From contig OMIH01000100.1 in the NCBI GenBank assembly GCA_900299045.1, positions 1-44,639 of the forward strand: DNA of 44,639 bases, given 5' to 3'. This document shows, in pieces, positions 1-8,242 of this stretch (positions are counted from its first letter, which is position 1; every line of letters starts with the position of its first letter). The DNA comes from Methylococcaceae bacterium. GTDB lineage: Bacteria > Pseudomonadota > Gammaproteobacteria > Methylococcales > Methylomonadaceae. A program made the translations under genes and the position numbers. Below the pieces are notes generated by a model. That model saw only the letters and a program-made list of their open reading frames with translations, was not told the DNA's origin and did no database searches.

Positions 1-951
1 ACAAAAATAGCTTTAGGTGTTGCAGCAACGTTATTCGCATTCAACGCATCAGCTGACGAACACGCAGCAGCGCATCACCATCACCATGCTGCAAAACACG
101 CAGCACACGTTGAAACAGTTGAAACACACACTTCTTCTTTTTCACACACTAATACTAATACAAGCAATGCAAAAGTTGACGCGTTAGAAGCACAACTTCA
201 AGCAATGCAATCTGAAATTCGTGGCTTAAAAGCAGCGGCTAATCATCACGCAGTTGACCCTGATACAGCGAAAGTTCAAGAGTTAGATCAGTGGATGAAC
301 AGCGTCAAACATGAAGGTCATCACGGTAAAGAAGAGAAAGACAACATGGTATTCTTCCGTGGCGGTTACGGACGTAACAATGAAGCACGTGGTGGCACTG
401 TAGATCCTACAAATGCTAGCGGTACAGGCGGTTTGTTAAATGGGTCAATTGGCGATCAAGACGCATGGTATATTGGCGCAGGCTTTGATTTCAACATCAA
501 TGACAATTTATTTGGCATGATGAATGGTACTGAAGTTTTAGGCGAATTAATGTTCGATTACAAACAGCTAGGCGAAAGAAAACTTAACGGTTTAACTGCA
601 CCAGTTACTGCGATTGTAACTGACGGCAAAGTTCCTGGAGCAGTAAATTCAGAAACAGCAACAGTTAACGCATTAACTTTAGCCGCTTCACCAAAAATCA
701 AATTCTTCAAAGGCAGCAATTTCCGTCCTTGGTTAATTCCAGCTGGTCTTGAAATCACAGTTATCAGCCCACCATCTGATGCGATTACCGTTCTTAACCC
801 AGGCATGATGTTTGGCGCGGGTGCGGATTACAAAATCTGGAAAGACATCTACGCAGGTGCTGACGTACGTTACCACCACTCTTTTGACAATATGGACGGT
901 GTAAACCCTGACGGTGTAACAGCTGGTGGTTATTTAGGTTTAGGTTTCTAA
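1..951 (+). CDS. Outer-membrane beta-barrel protein, partial (5' end upstream of window); signal-peptide-like start, His-rich segment, short coiled coil, barrel ending in ..GLGF
   Basis: The reading frame is open from base 1 (TKIALGVAATLFAFNASADEHAAAHHHHHAAKHAAHVETVETH...), continuous with the 205..951 ORF. Hydrophobic A-rich leader, then ALEAQLQAMQSEI coiled coil, terminal Phe typical of OMPs. Confidence 0.75.
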   Translation, partial: TKIALGVAATLFAFNASADEHAAAHHHHHAAKHAAHVETVETHTSSFSHTNTNTSNAKVDALEAQLQAMQSEIRGLKAAANHHAVDPDTAKVQELDQWMNSVKHEGHHGKEEKDNMVFFRGGYGRNNEARGGTVDPTNASGTGGLLNGSIGDQDAWYIGAGFDFNINDNLFGMMNGTEVLGELMFDYKQLGERKLNGLTAPVTAIVTDGKVPGAVNSETATVNALTLAASPKIKFFKGSNFRPWLIPAGLEITVISPPSDAITVLNPGMMFGAGADYKIWKDIYAGADVRYHHSFDNMDGVNPDGVTAGGYLGLGF

Positions 952-975
952 GCGTCGCTTAAAACCCATCTAAAC

Positions 976-1007
976 AAAAAAGAGAGCGTCACTGCTCTCT
1001 TTTTTTT
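976..1007 (+). terminator. Rho-independent terminator after the OMP gene
   Basis: agagagc-gtcact-gctctct perfect stem flanked by A-run and T8 tract. Confidence 0.85.
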
Positions 1008-1133
1008 GCCTAAAATTTATCCCGTCACATAGCGTTAATATAAAAACAGTAAACTAATCATCTATCTTGATTTTTTGATCAACCTGCCGATAAGAAAGGT
1101 GTGATTTTTATTTTAATGTAAGGAATTTTCACA

Positions 1134-1328
1134 ATGAATTTTGAAACGTATTTTAGTATGTTCAATTTAGCCATCGATGAAGAGCATTGCGCGAGTTTGA
1201 CACCTTCTTTTTGCCCTGAAATTATTGCTTTACTTAATTCACAACGTAGTGCAAAACGTAGCGTGAATCATGTAACGCATTTAGTACGTGATTACGGTTT
1301 TGATGAACACGTGCAAGGTTTAGCATAA
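1134..1328 (+). CDS. Small hypothetical protein (64 aa), directly abutting the Rieske gene
   Basis: ORF preceded by taaggaatttt; stop TAA immediately followed by ATG of next gene (taaATG). Confidence 0.6.
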   Translation: MNFETYFSMFNLAIDEEHCASLTPSFCPEIIALLNSQRSAKRSVNHVTHLVRDYGFDEHVQGLA

Positions 1329-1646
1329 ATGTCGACATGGATTTCTGTTTGTTCGATAGATGAATTAGAAAATGGTCAGCACCGTGTCGTTGAACTTGAC
1401 GACACGGATGTACTTGTTTTTAAACTTGACGATCAATTTTACGCCATTGAAGATGTGTGTTCGCACGATGGCGGTAAGATTGGCGGTGGAATGTGTGAGA
1501 ATGGCGAAATTATTTGCCCTCGTCATGGCGCTCGATTCTGTATTAAAACAGGTGAAGTGAAATCCCCTCCTGCATACGAAGGAGTGGAATGCTATGCTGT
1601 GCGTATTGAAAACAGAACTGTTCAAATTCAAAATCACCGCGATTAA
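1329..1646 (+). CDS. Rieske [2Fe-2S] ferredoxin-like protein
   Basis: Motifs CSHDGG and CPRHGARF (C-x-H ... C-x2-H Rieske cluster ligands), about 105 aa single domain. Confidence 0.9.
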   Translation: MSTWISVCSIDELENGQHRVVELDDTDVLVFKLDDQFYAIEDVCSHDGGKIGGGMCENGEIICPRHGARFCIKTGEVKSPPAYEGVECYAVRIENRTVQIQNHRD

Positions 1647-1735
1647 ATTCCCTATTAAGTTATCTTTTTTCAGACAAAAAGCATTTAAGCCTTTATCATA
1701 TTCACTCGTTTATTTGAAAATTTAAAGGTTTAAAC

Positions 1736-2221
1736 ATGCAAATTAGCAACAATACTGCCGTTTCCATTCATTACACACTCACAAACGAAGCTGGCGAAGT
1801 TATTGACAGTTCAATTAAAAGTGGTGAGCCATTGGTTTATTTACACGGTCAAGCCAATATTATTTCTGGTTTAGAGCGTGCATTACATGGCAGACAAGTT
1901 GGCGATAAGTTTACGGCTCACATCCCTGCCTCTGACGCATACGGTCTTGTTTTTGAAGATCGCGTACAAGTGATTTCTCGTCAAATGTTTGATGGTATTG
2001 ACCACATTGAAGTCGGTATGCAATTTCACGCTGACGTGAGCGAAGGTCCAGGCATTGTTACTGTCGTCGCTGTAGATGGTGATAATATCACTATTGATGG
2101 CAACCATCCTCTAGCCGGTATGCCGTTGACATTTCAAATTGAAGTGATTGATATTCGCCCTGCTTCGGCAGAAGAAATTGAACATGGTCATATTCATGGC
2201 GCTGGCGGACACCACCATTAG
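1736..2221 (+). CDS. slyD: FKBP-type peptidyl-prolyl isomerase SlyD
   Basis: YTLTNEAGEVIDSS...PLVYLHGQANIISGLERAL...GDKFTAHIPASDAYG, IF-domain, His-containing C-terminal tail EHGHIHGAGGHHH. Confidence 0.9.
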   Translation: MQISNNTAVSIHYTLTNEAGEVIDSSIKSGEPLVYLHGQANIISGLERALHGRQVGDKFTAHIPASDAYGLVFEDRVQVISRQMFDGIDHIEVGMQFHADVSEGPGIVTVVAVDGDNITIDGNHPLAGMPLTFQIEVIDIRPASAEEIEHGHIHGAGGHHH

Positions 2222-2246
2222 TCGTTAATTTTTAGGAGTAGTGTTT

Positions 2247-3029
2247 ATGGCTTTTATGCAAGGCAAACGGGTATTGATTGTTGGCTTAATTAGCAATCGT
2301 TCAATTGCATGGGGAATTGCGCAAGCAATGCACCGTGAAGGCGCAGAGCTTGCTTTTACTTATCAAAATGAAAAACTCAAAGATCGTGTTATTACGATGG
2401 CCGCTGAACTAGGCTCGTCAATTGCCATTGAATGCGATGTGAGCAGTGATGAGCAAATTAATCACGTTTTCAGCGAATTAGGCAAGCAGTGGGACGGTTT
2501 AGATTGCATCGTCCATTCAGTGGCTTTTGCGCCACGCGAAGCGCTTGATGGTGACTATGTAGAGGCGACTACTCGCGAAAATTTCCGAATTGCACACGAT
2601 ATTAGCTCGTATAGCTTTACAGCACTTGCCAAGGCAGGTCGCTCAATGATGGCGGGACGCAATGGCTCTTTATTGACGTTGAGTTATTTAGGTGCTGAAC
2701 GTGCTATCCCCAATTACAACGTGATGGGCGTAGCAAAAGCCAGTTTAGAAGCCAATGTGCGCTATATGGCGGTGTCTTTAGGCGCAGAAGGAACACGCGT
2801 TAATGCGATTTCAGCGGGACCCATTAGAACCCTTGCAGCGTCAGGAATCAATGATTTTAAAGCAATGCTCAGTAAAGCAGCCGATGCCGCGCCACTGAAA
2901 AAGAATGTAACCATTGAGGAAGTAGGCAACGCTGCGGCTTTTTTGTGTTCAGATTTAGCATCAGGCATTACAGGTGAATTAATGTACGTTGATTGTGGCT
3001 ATAACATTATGGGATTAGCGGCCGTTTAA
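2247..3029 (+). CDS. fabI: Enoyl-[acyl-carrier-protein] reductase (NADH)
   Basis: [13 protein letters not shown] cofactor motif, [49 protein letters not shown] 8 nt upstream of ATG 2247 favours this start over the GTG at 2241. Confidence 0.95.
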   Translation: MAFMQGKRVLIVGLISNRSIAWGIAQAMHREGAELAFTYQNEKLKDRVITMAAELGSSIAIECDVSSDEQINHVFSELGKQWDGLDCIVHSVAFAPREALDGDYVEATTRENFRIAHDISSYSFTALAKAGRSMMAGRNGSLLTLSYLGAERAIPNYNVMGVAKASLEANVRYMAVSLGAEGTRVNAISAGPIRTLAASGINDFKAMLSKAADAAPLKKNVTIEEVGNAAAFLCSDLASGITGELMYVDCGYNIMGLAAV

Positions 3030-3061
3030 CCACGTTTTCATCTTTGCGCGATATATTTCAT

Positions 3062-3098
3062 AAAACGGTGATATCTAAACAGTATCGCCGTTTTTTTT
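3062..3098 (+). terminator. Rho-independent terminator after fabI
   Basis: aaaacggtgata ... tatcgccgtttt stem (one G.U) followed by T8. Confidence 0.85.
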
Positions 3099-3122
3099 AT
3101 CCCCTTTTTACTTGGAAATGCT

Positions 3123-4313
3123 ATGTCAACGCTTATTGTTAACGTCGGAAGTACATCAGTTAAAACACAATTATTCGATAACGACCTTCAGCTCAAAGCA
3201 GAGTTAAATGCCGATTACGGTGCAAAAGACGGATTGAACATGTCGGGGATATCACTTCACAATACCCCTTTTTCACATAAAGATTCCACTATCCATCATG
3301 CAGAAGCGACGCTTGCCTTTTTATTTGACACTTGGCAAGGCTGGTTAAATGCGCAGGAAATCACGCTTTGTGCCATTGGGCATCGTGTTGTACATGGGGG
3401 AGCAAACTTGCGGTCTATCACAACAATCACACACGCCGTTTTAGAAACCATTAAAACATTAGATAACTACGCGCCACTGCACAATCCGCTCAATCGCCTA
3501 GGCATTGAGATGGCGGGGCGTTTTTTTATGAATGTGATTCAATATGCGGTGTTTGATACGGCATTTCATCGTAACATTCCCGTGTATGCGGGTCGCTACG
3601 CCATTGCAGAAAACTTATCTGACCATGTCGACTTTTATCGTTACGGTTTTCACGGCATTTCCTGCCAACATAGTGTCAATACGGCTGCGCAACTGCTTAA
3701 TCAATCGCACGAAAATCTAAATTTAATTATTTTACATTTAGGTGGTGGTGCGAGTGCAACAGCGGTAAAAAATGGCATCAGTGTAGATACATCAATGGGA
3801 TTTTCACCAACTGAAGGTCTTATTATGGCGAGTCGCTGCGGTGATATTGATCCAATGATTGCCGTCACTTTAGCGCAAGAAGGAAAAACTATTGAAGATA
3901 TCAATCAATTACTCAATAAACAAAGTGGTCTGAAAGGTCTTTGTGGTGAAAGTGATATGCGCACCATCTTAGAGCAAGCCGTGCAAGGTGATCGAGTGAG
4001 TGAACTTGCGTTAAGCCTTTTTTGTTATCGAATTCAAAAATATATTGGCGCATATTTTGCTGTATTAAATGGTAACGTGGATGCCCTTATTTTTACAGGC
4101 GGCATTGGCGAAAATTCCCCCGATATTCGTCAACGTATTTTGCACAATATGGATGGACTGGGATTGGTATTAGATAAACATCTCAATCATCAACAACGAC
4201 AAGGTCACAGTTTTGATGCAAGCGCAACCAATAGCCGTTCGCGCATTTTGCTCATTCACGCTCAAGAAGAACGTGAAATCGCAAAACAAATCCGCGCATT
4301 TATCACCAATTAA
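3123..4313 (+). CDS. ackA: Acetate kinase (acetate/propionate kinase family)
   Basis: VNVGSTSVK, GHRVVHGG, APLHNPLN, FDTAFH, YGFHGIS, DTSMGFSPTEG, FTGGIGENS, QEERxIA. Confidence 0.93.
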   Translation: MSTLIVNVGSTSVKTQLFDNDLQLKAELNADYGAKDGLNMSGISLHNTPFSHKDSTIHHAEATLAFLFDTWQGWLNAQEITLCAIGHRVVHGGANLRSITTITHAVLETIKTLDNYAPLHNPLNRLGIEMAGRFFMNVIQYAVFDTAFHRNIPVYAGRYAIAENLSDHVDFYRYGFHGISCQHSVNTAAQLLNQSHENLNLIILHLGGGASATAVKNGISVDTSMGFSPTEGLIMASRCGDIDPMIAVTLAQEGKTIEDINQLLNKQSGLKGLCGESDMRTILEQAVQGDRVSELALSLFCYRIQKYIGAYFAVLNGNVDALIFTGGIGENSPDIRQRILHNMDGLGLVLDKHLNHQQRQGHSFDASATNSRSRILLIHAQEEREIAKQIRAFITN

Positions 4314-6715
4314 AAATTCGTCGGCAATTCATCGTCTATCGCATTATTAGGGGGCGCATAGGTATCATTACCTAATTCAGGCGGCACATAAAAGCCACTG
4401 CTACTACTGCCGCCACAACTAGCCGTTGCTTTGGGTTGTGAACCGGTAATATAAGGGTAGCTATGTGCGCTACTACCGCCACAACTACCGTTTACTAGCT
4501 GCCCTGTCATCGCATCCACATTAACCATCGTAATATTATCAGGTGGAATTAAATTGACGGGTTGCGTAGAAATTTGCTTCATTAGCGATAACCACACAGG
4601 TAGCGCCCCTGTCGCCCCAGTTAATCCAGCAGGTTTATTATCGTCGCGCCCAACCCACACAACGGATAAGTAGTCACCAGAATATCCCGCAAACCAGCTA
4701 TCTTTCGCATCATTTGTGGTGCCCGTCTTCCCCACTAAGCCATAATTTTTAGGAAAAACATTATAGGCAGCATGCCCAGTGCCTTCTGTCATCACTTCTT
4801 GAAGCATCGTATTTAAAATATAAGTAACAGCGGGATCAATGGCTTGTTTCACCACGAATGGATAACTTTGCAGACGCTTTCCATCTGACGCCACAACAGC
4901 ACGAATAGCTTTTAGACGCATCAAAAAACCATCACCTGCCAGTGTTTGATAGACTTGCGTAACATCTAAAGGCGTGAGTTGGGCTGAACCAAGTAAAAAC
5001 GAAGGGAAATGTTCAACATCTCGTGTCACGCCCATTTCTCTAAGTGTATCAATGACATTATCAACACCTACATCCATCCCAATACGAACCGTCGCCAGAT
5101 TGTAAGAATGCGCAAGTGCCTTATGCAAACTCACCATGCCGTGTTCACGATGATCATAGTTTTTTGGTGTCCACGGTGCACTGCCTTTATTTGGAACAAC
5201 AATTTCGCTATCACTCACCATCGAGCTAATGGTGTATTTTTCAGGGTTGTTAAGCGCGGTTAAATAGATGACAGGCTTAATGAGCGAACCAATTGGACGT
5301 ATCGCATCTAACGCACGATTAAAGCCTGATGACACGACCTCACGCCCACTCGTCAATGCCGCAATCTCACCACTATCACGACGCGTTACCACAGCGGCAG
5401 CTTCCAATTCACTTGTATTGGGTAGCTTTTCGAGCTGGGCGAGTTGTGTTTTGACTGTTTTTTCCAGTGTATCTTGAACATGAGTGTCAATGGTCGTAAA
5501 GATACTCAACCCTTCTGAGGTTAAATCTTCTTCTCGATATTCTTGTGTTAGCTGACGTTTTACTAAATCCATAAAATAGGGATAACGATTCGCTGAACGG
5601 TGCGCATTCGCCATAACGCCTAAAGGCTTGGCTTTTGCATCATTCGCTTGTTTAGTTGAAATGAGCTCTGCAGAAGCCATTTCCTCCAAAATCAAATTAC
5701 GACGCTGTGTAGCACGATCCGCCACGCGACGTGGATCGTAATAAGACGGTCCACGCACTAGTGCAACCAAGGACACTAATTGGTGCAGCGGCAAATCTTT
5801 GAGTGTACTGTTGAAATAAAATTCACTCGCTAAACCAAATCCATGAACGGCACTGTTTCCATCCTGCCCTAAATAAATTTCATTCAAATAGGCTTCTAAA
5901 ATTTCATCTTTACTGTAGCGATATTCCAAAATTAACGCCATTAGCGCTTCGTTAACTTTTCGCGTTAAACTCCGCTCAGAAGTTAAATAAAAATTTTTCA
6001 CTAGCTGTTGCGTGATGGTACTCCCTCCTTGAACCATTCCCCCAGCACGAATATTAGCAAGCATAGCGCGTGCAATGCCTCGCGGAGATAATCCAAAGTG
6101 ATGATAAAAGTCACGATCTTCTGAGGCGAGTAACGCGTCAATTAACGCCTTAGGCGTTTCTGAAAGCTTAATCAACACGCGATCTTCTTTGATATTGGGA
6201 TATAAATTTCCAATTTGCGCGGGATCCATACGCAGTAAGGCAACGTCTTGCGATTTCTGATTTAAATCGACAATGTTGACGAGAGTTGAGTCTGTAAACG
6301 TTAATCGAAATAATCCGCTATCTTGTGGTTGATCCCAAAAATCAAAATGACGTGTTTTGACTGTAATTTGCTGTGCACGTTTTACATAAGTGCCTTCAGC
6401 AATTAAATTACTATCTTGGCGATAATGCAATGTTTGGAGCAATTCCTCAAATTTGGAGGCACTCATGCTATAACCTGCATAAAGCTCAACGGGACTTGCA
6501 TAAACGCGAGCAGGAATTGCCCAGCGTTTTCCTTCGAATTGTTTGCGGACACTATGATCTAATACCCCTACATATCCAAACAAGAAAAAGCCGCCCACTC
6601 CCAATGCAATCGTAAAAAAACTGGTAAACCAAGGAAAGCCTCTTTTCTTTTTTCTGCTGCGTTGACGTGGTGATTGGTCGTAACGCGAACCACTTGTTCT
6701 CTTTCTTTCTGCCAT
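4310..6715 (-). CDS. mrcB: Bifunctional penicillin-binding protein 1B (transglycosylase/transpeptidase)
   Basis: N-terminal basic stretch plus TM, GT51 motifs EDRDFYHHFGLSPRGIARAM / GGSTITQQLVKNFYL, transpeptidase SYNLATVRIG and VGKTGTTNDAKDSWFAGYSG. Confidence 0.93.
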   Translation of the reverse strand: MAERKRTSGSRYDQSPRQRSRKKKRGFPWFTSFFTIALGVGGFFLFGYVGVLDHSVRKQFEGKRWAIPARVYASPVELYAGYSMSASKFEELLQTLHYRQDSNLIAEGTYVKRAQQITVKTRHFDFWDQPQDSGLFRLTFTDSTLVNIVDLNQKSQDVALLRMDPAQIGNLYPNIKEDRVLIKLSETPKALIDALLASEDRDFYHHFGLSPRGIARAMLANIRAGGMVQGGSTITQQLVKNFYLTSERSLTRKVNEALMALILEYRYSKDEILEAYLNEIYLGQDGNSAVHGFGLASEFYFNSTLKDLPLHQLVSLVALVRGPSYYDPRRVADRATQRRNLILEEMASAELISTKQANDAKAKPLGVMANAHRSANRYPYFMDLVKRQLTQEYREEDLTSEGLSIFTTIDTHVQDTLEKTVKTQLAQLEKLPNTSELEAAAVVTRRDSGEIAALTSGREVVSSGFNRALDAIRPIGSLIKPVIYLTALNNPEKYTISSMVSDSEIVVPNKGSAPWTPKNYDHREHGMVSLHKALAHSYNLATVRIGMDVGVDNVIDTLREMGVTRDVEHFPSFLLGSAQLTPLDVTQVYQTLAGDGFLMRLKAIRAVVASDGKRLQSYPFVVKQAIDPAVTYILNTMLQEVMTEGTGHAAYNVFPKNYGLVGKTGTTNDAKDSWFAGYSGDYLSVVWVGRDDNKPAGLTGATGALPVWLSLMKQISTQPVNLIPPDNITMVNVDAMTGQLVNGSCGGSSAHSYPYITGSQPKATASCGGSSSSGFYVPPELGNDTYAPPNNAIDDELPTNF

Positions 6716-6865
6716 GATGAAATACGAATGTTAAAGATAGCTAATCATAGCATTGCACTGCCTTTGCTACCACATACCCTCGTAAAAACTGGTAATTGTT
6801 AGTGAAGAAAAGTGTAAATTTCAGTAAAATTCCCGCTTTATCTCTTTTATGACTGTTATTTACTT

Positions 6866-8233
6866 ATGAAAATACTAATTCTAGGCGCTGGCTCAACGGG
6901 TGCGTCTGTTGCAGAGGCGCTTGCGAGTGAAGAAAATGATATTGTTGTCGTTGATTTTAAAGTAGATTTACTCGAAGCCCTCAAAGAACGTTTTGATATT
7001 GCCACAGTGGCGGGAAATGCCGCTCATCCCAGCATATTAGAACAAGCCGGTATTAGTAACATGGATATGGTGATTGCGGTAACAGATCGAGATGAAACCA
7101 ATATGCTAGCTTGCTTAATTATCAACGCGCTTTACAGCAAACCGCGCACTATCGCGCGTGTTCGCGCTATTGACTATCTCAAACACCCTAAACTCTTTAG
7201 CTCAAAAGGCATTCCCGTTGACATCGTAATTAGTCCAGAGCAAATTGTGATGCAATCCATTCGTAATTTGATTGAATTTCCAGGTGTTCTACAAGTGTCT
7301 GAATTTGCAAACGGATTAGTACGTTTATTTTCCGTTAAAGTCGTCGCTAATGGGGATTTAACAGGTAAAAAAATCAAAACCCTCAAAGAACGCTTTGTTA
7401 GCGGAAAAACGCGTGTCGTTGCTATTTTTAGACAAGGTTTACCGCTTGGCGTCAACGGTGATGCCACTATTGAAACCGGTGACGAAGTCTTTTTTGTTGC
7501 GCCACGCAAAGAAGTTCGACGGGTATTGGAAGAATTAGGTAAATTAGAAGAGCCAATTAAACGCATTATCATCGCAGGGGGGGGGCATGTTGGAAAACGT
7601 CTTGCCCTTGCATTAGAAGATAAATATCAAGTCAAAATTATTGAACATGACGTAAATCGCGCTAAAAAAATCGCTAATGATTTAGACAAAACGGTGGTAC
7701 TACTTGGTGATTGTGCTGATGAAAAATTGTTGCTTGATGAGTCTATTGAAAATACCGATTTGTTCTGCGCTATTACTGATAATGATGGTGTCAATATTAT
7801 TTCCGCCTCGCTTGCAAAAAGCTTAGGAGCGCGAAAAACAATTTGCCTTCTCAATCATGCCTCTTATACAAAATTAGTTCACGGTACAAGCATCGACGCG
7901 GTGATTTTACCTAATCAAGAAACCTTAGGTAGTATTTTAAAACATGTGCGCAGTGGGGATGTTGCACAAGTGATTTCACTTTGTGGTGGGACGGCTGAAG
8001 CCATTGAAGCCATTGCGCATCATAACGGACGTGAGGATTCGGTTGTGGGCAAACAAGTCGATTCCGTAAAATTTCCACCGGGAATTGTCATGGGCGCATT
8101 AATTCGCAATAACGAAGTTATCGCGGTACATCATGATACGATTTTTAAAGAAGATGATCATGTCATCATGTTTGCGATGAATAAAAAACTCATCCCTCAC
8201 ATTGAAAAATCTTTTCAACCAATTAGCATTTAA
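6866..8233 (+). CDS. trkA: Trk potassium transporter peripheral NAD-binding subunit TrkA
   Basis: Two Rossmann/RCK repeats: ILGAGSTGASVAEAL and IIAGGGHVGKRLALAL, with paired TrkA-C regions. Confidence 0.95.
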   Translation: MKILILGAGSTGASVAEALASEENDIVVVDFKVDLLEALKERFDIATVAGNAAHPSILEQAGISNMDMVIAVTDRDETNMLACLIINALYSKPRTIARVRAIDYLKHPKLFSSKGIPVDIVISPEQIVMQSIRNLIEFPGVLQVSEFANGLVRLFSVKVVANGDLTGKKIKTLKERFVSGKTRVVAIFRQGLPLGVNGDATIETGDEVFFVAPRKEVRRVLEELGKLEEPIKRIIIAGGGHVGKRLALALEDKYQVKIIEHDVNRAKKIANDLDKTVVLLGDCADEKLLLDESIENTDLFCAITDNDGVNIISASLAKSLGARKTICLLNHASYTKLVHGTSIDAVILPNQETLGSILKHVRSGDVAQVISLCGGTAEAIEAIAHHNGREDSVVGKQVDSVKFPPGIVMGALIRNNEVIAVHHDTIFKEDDHVIMFAMNKKLIPHIEKSFQPISI

Positions 8234-8242
8234 GGAACGTTG

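Noticed and set aside
558-806. Minus-strand 82-aa ORF inside the OMP gene
   Set aside because: Shadow ORF antisense to a well-supported coding frame; no RBS or recognisable motif.
4310-4520. Repeated SCGGSS motifs at the PBP1B C-terminus
   Set aside because: A pair of C-terminal cysteines around a P/GS linker is also seen in other PBP1B proteins; the duplication looks like ordinary tail variation.
5009-5477. Plus-strand ORFs (84 and 69 aa) opposite mrcB
   Set aside because: Antisense to conserved transpeptidase region, no family resemblance.
7174-7854. Minus-strand ORFs opposite trkA
   Set aside because: Antisense shadows of a conserved gene.
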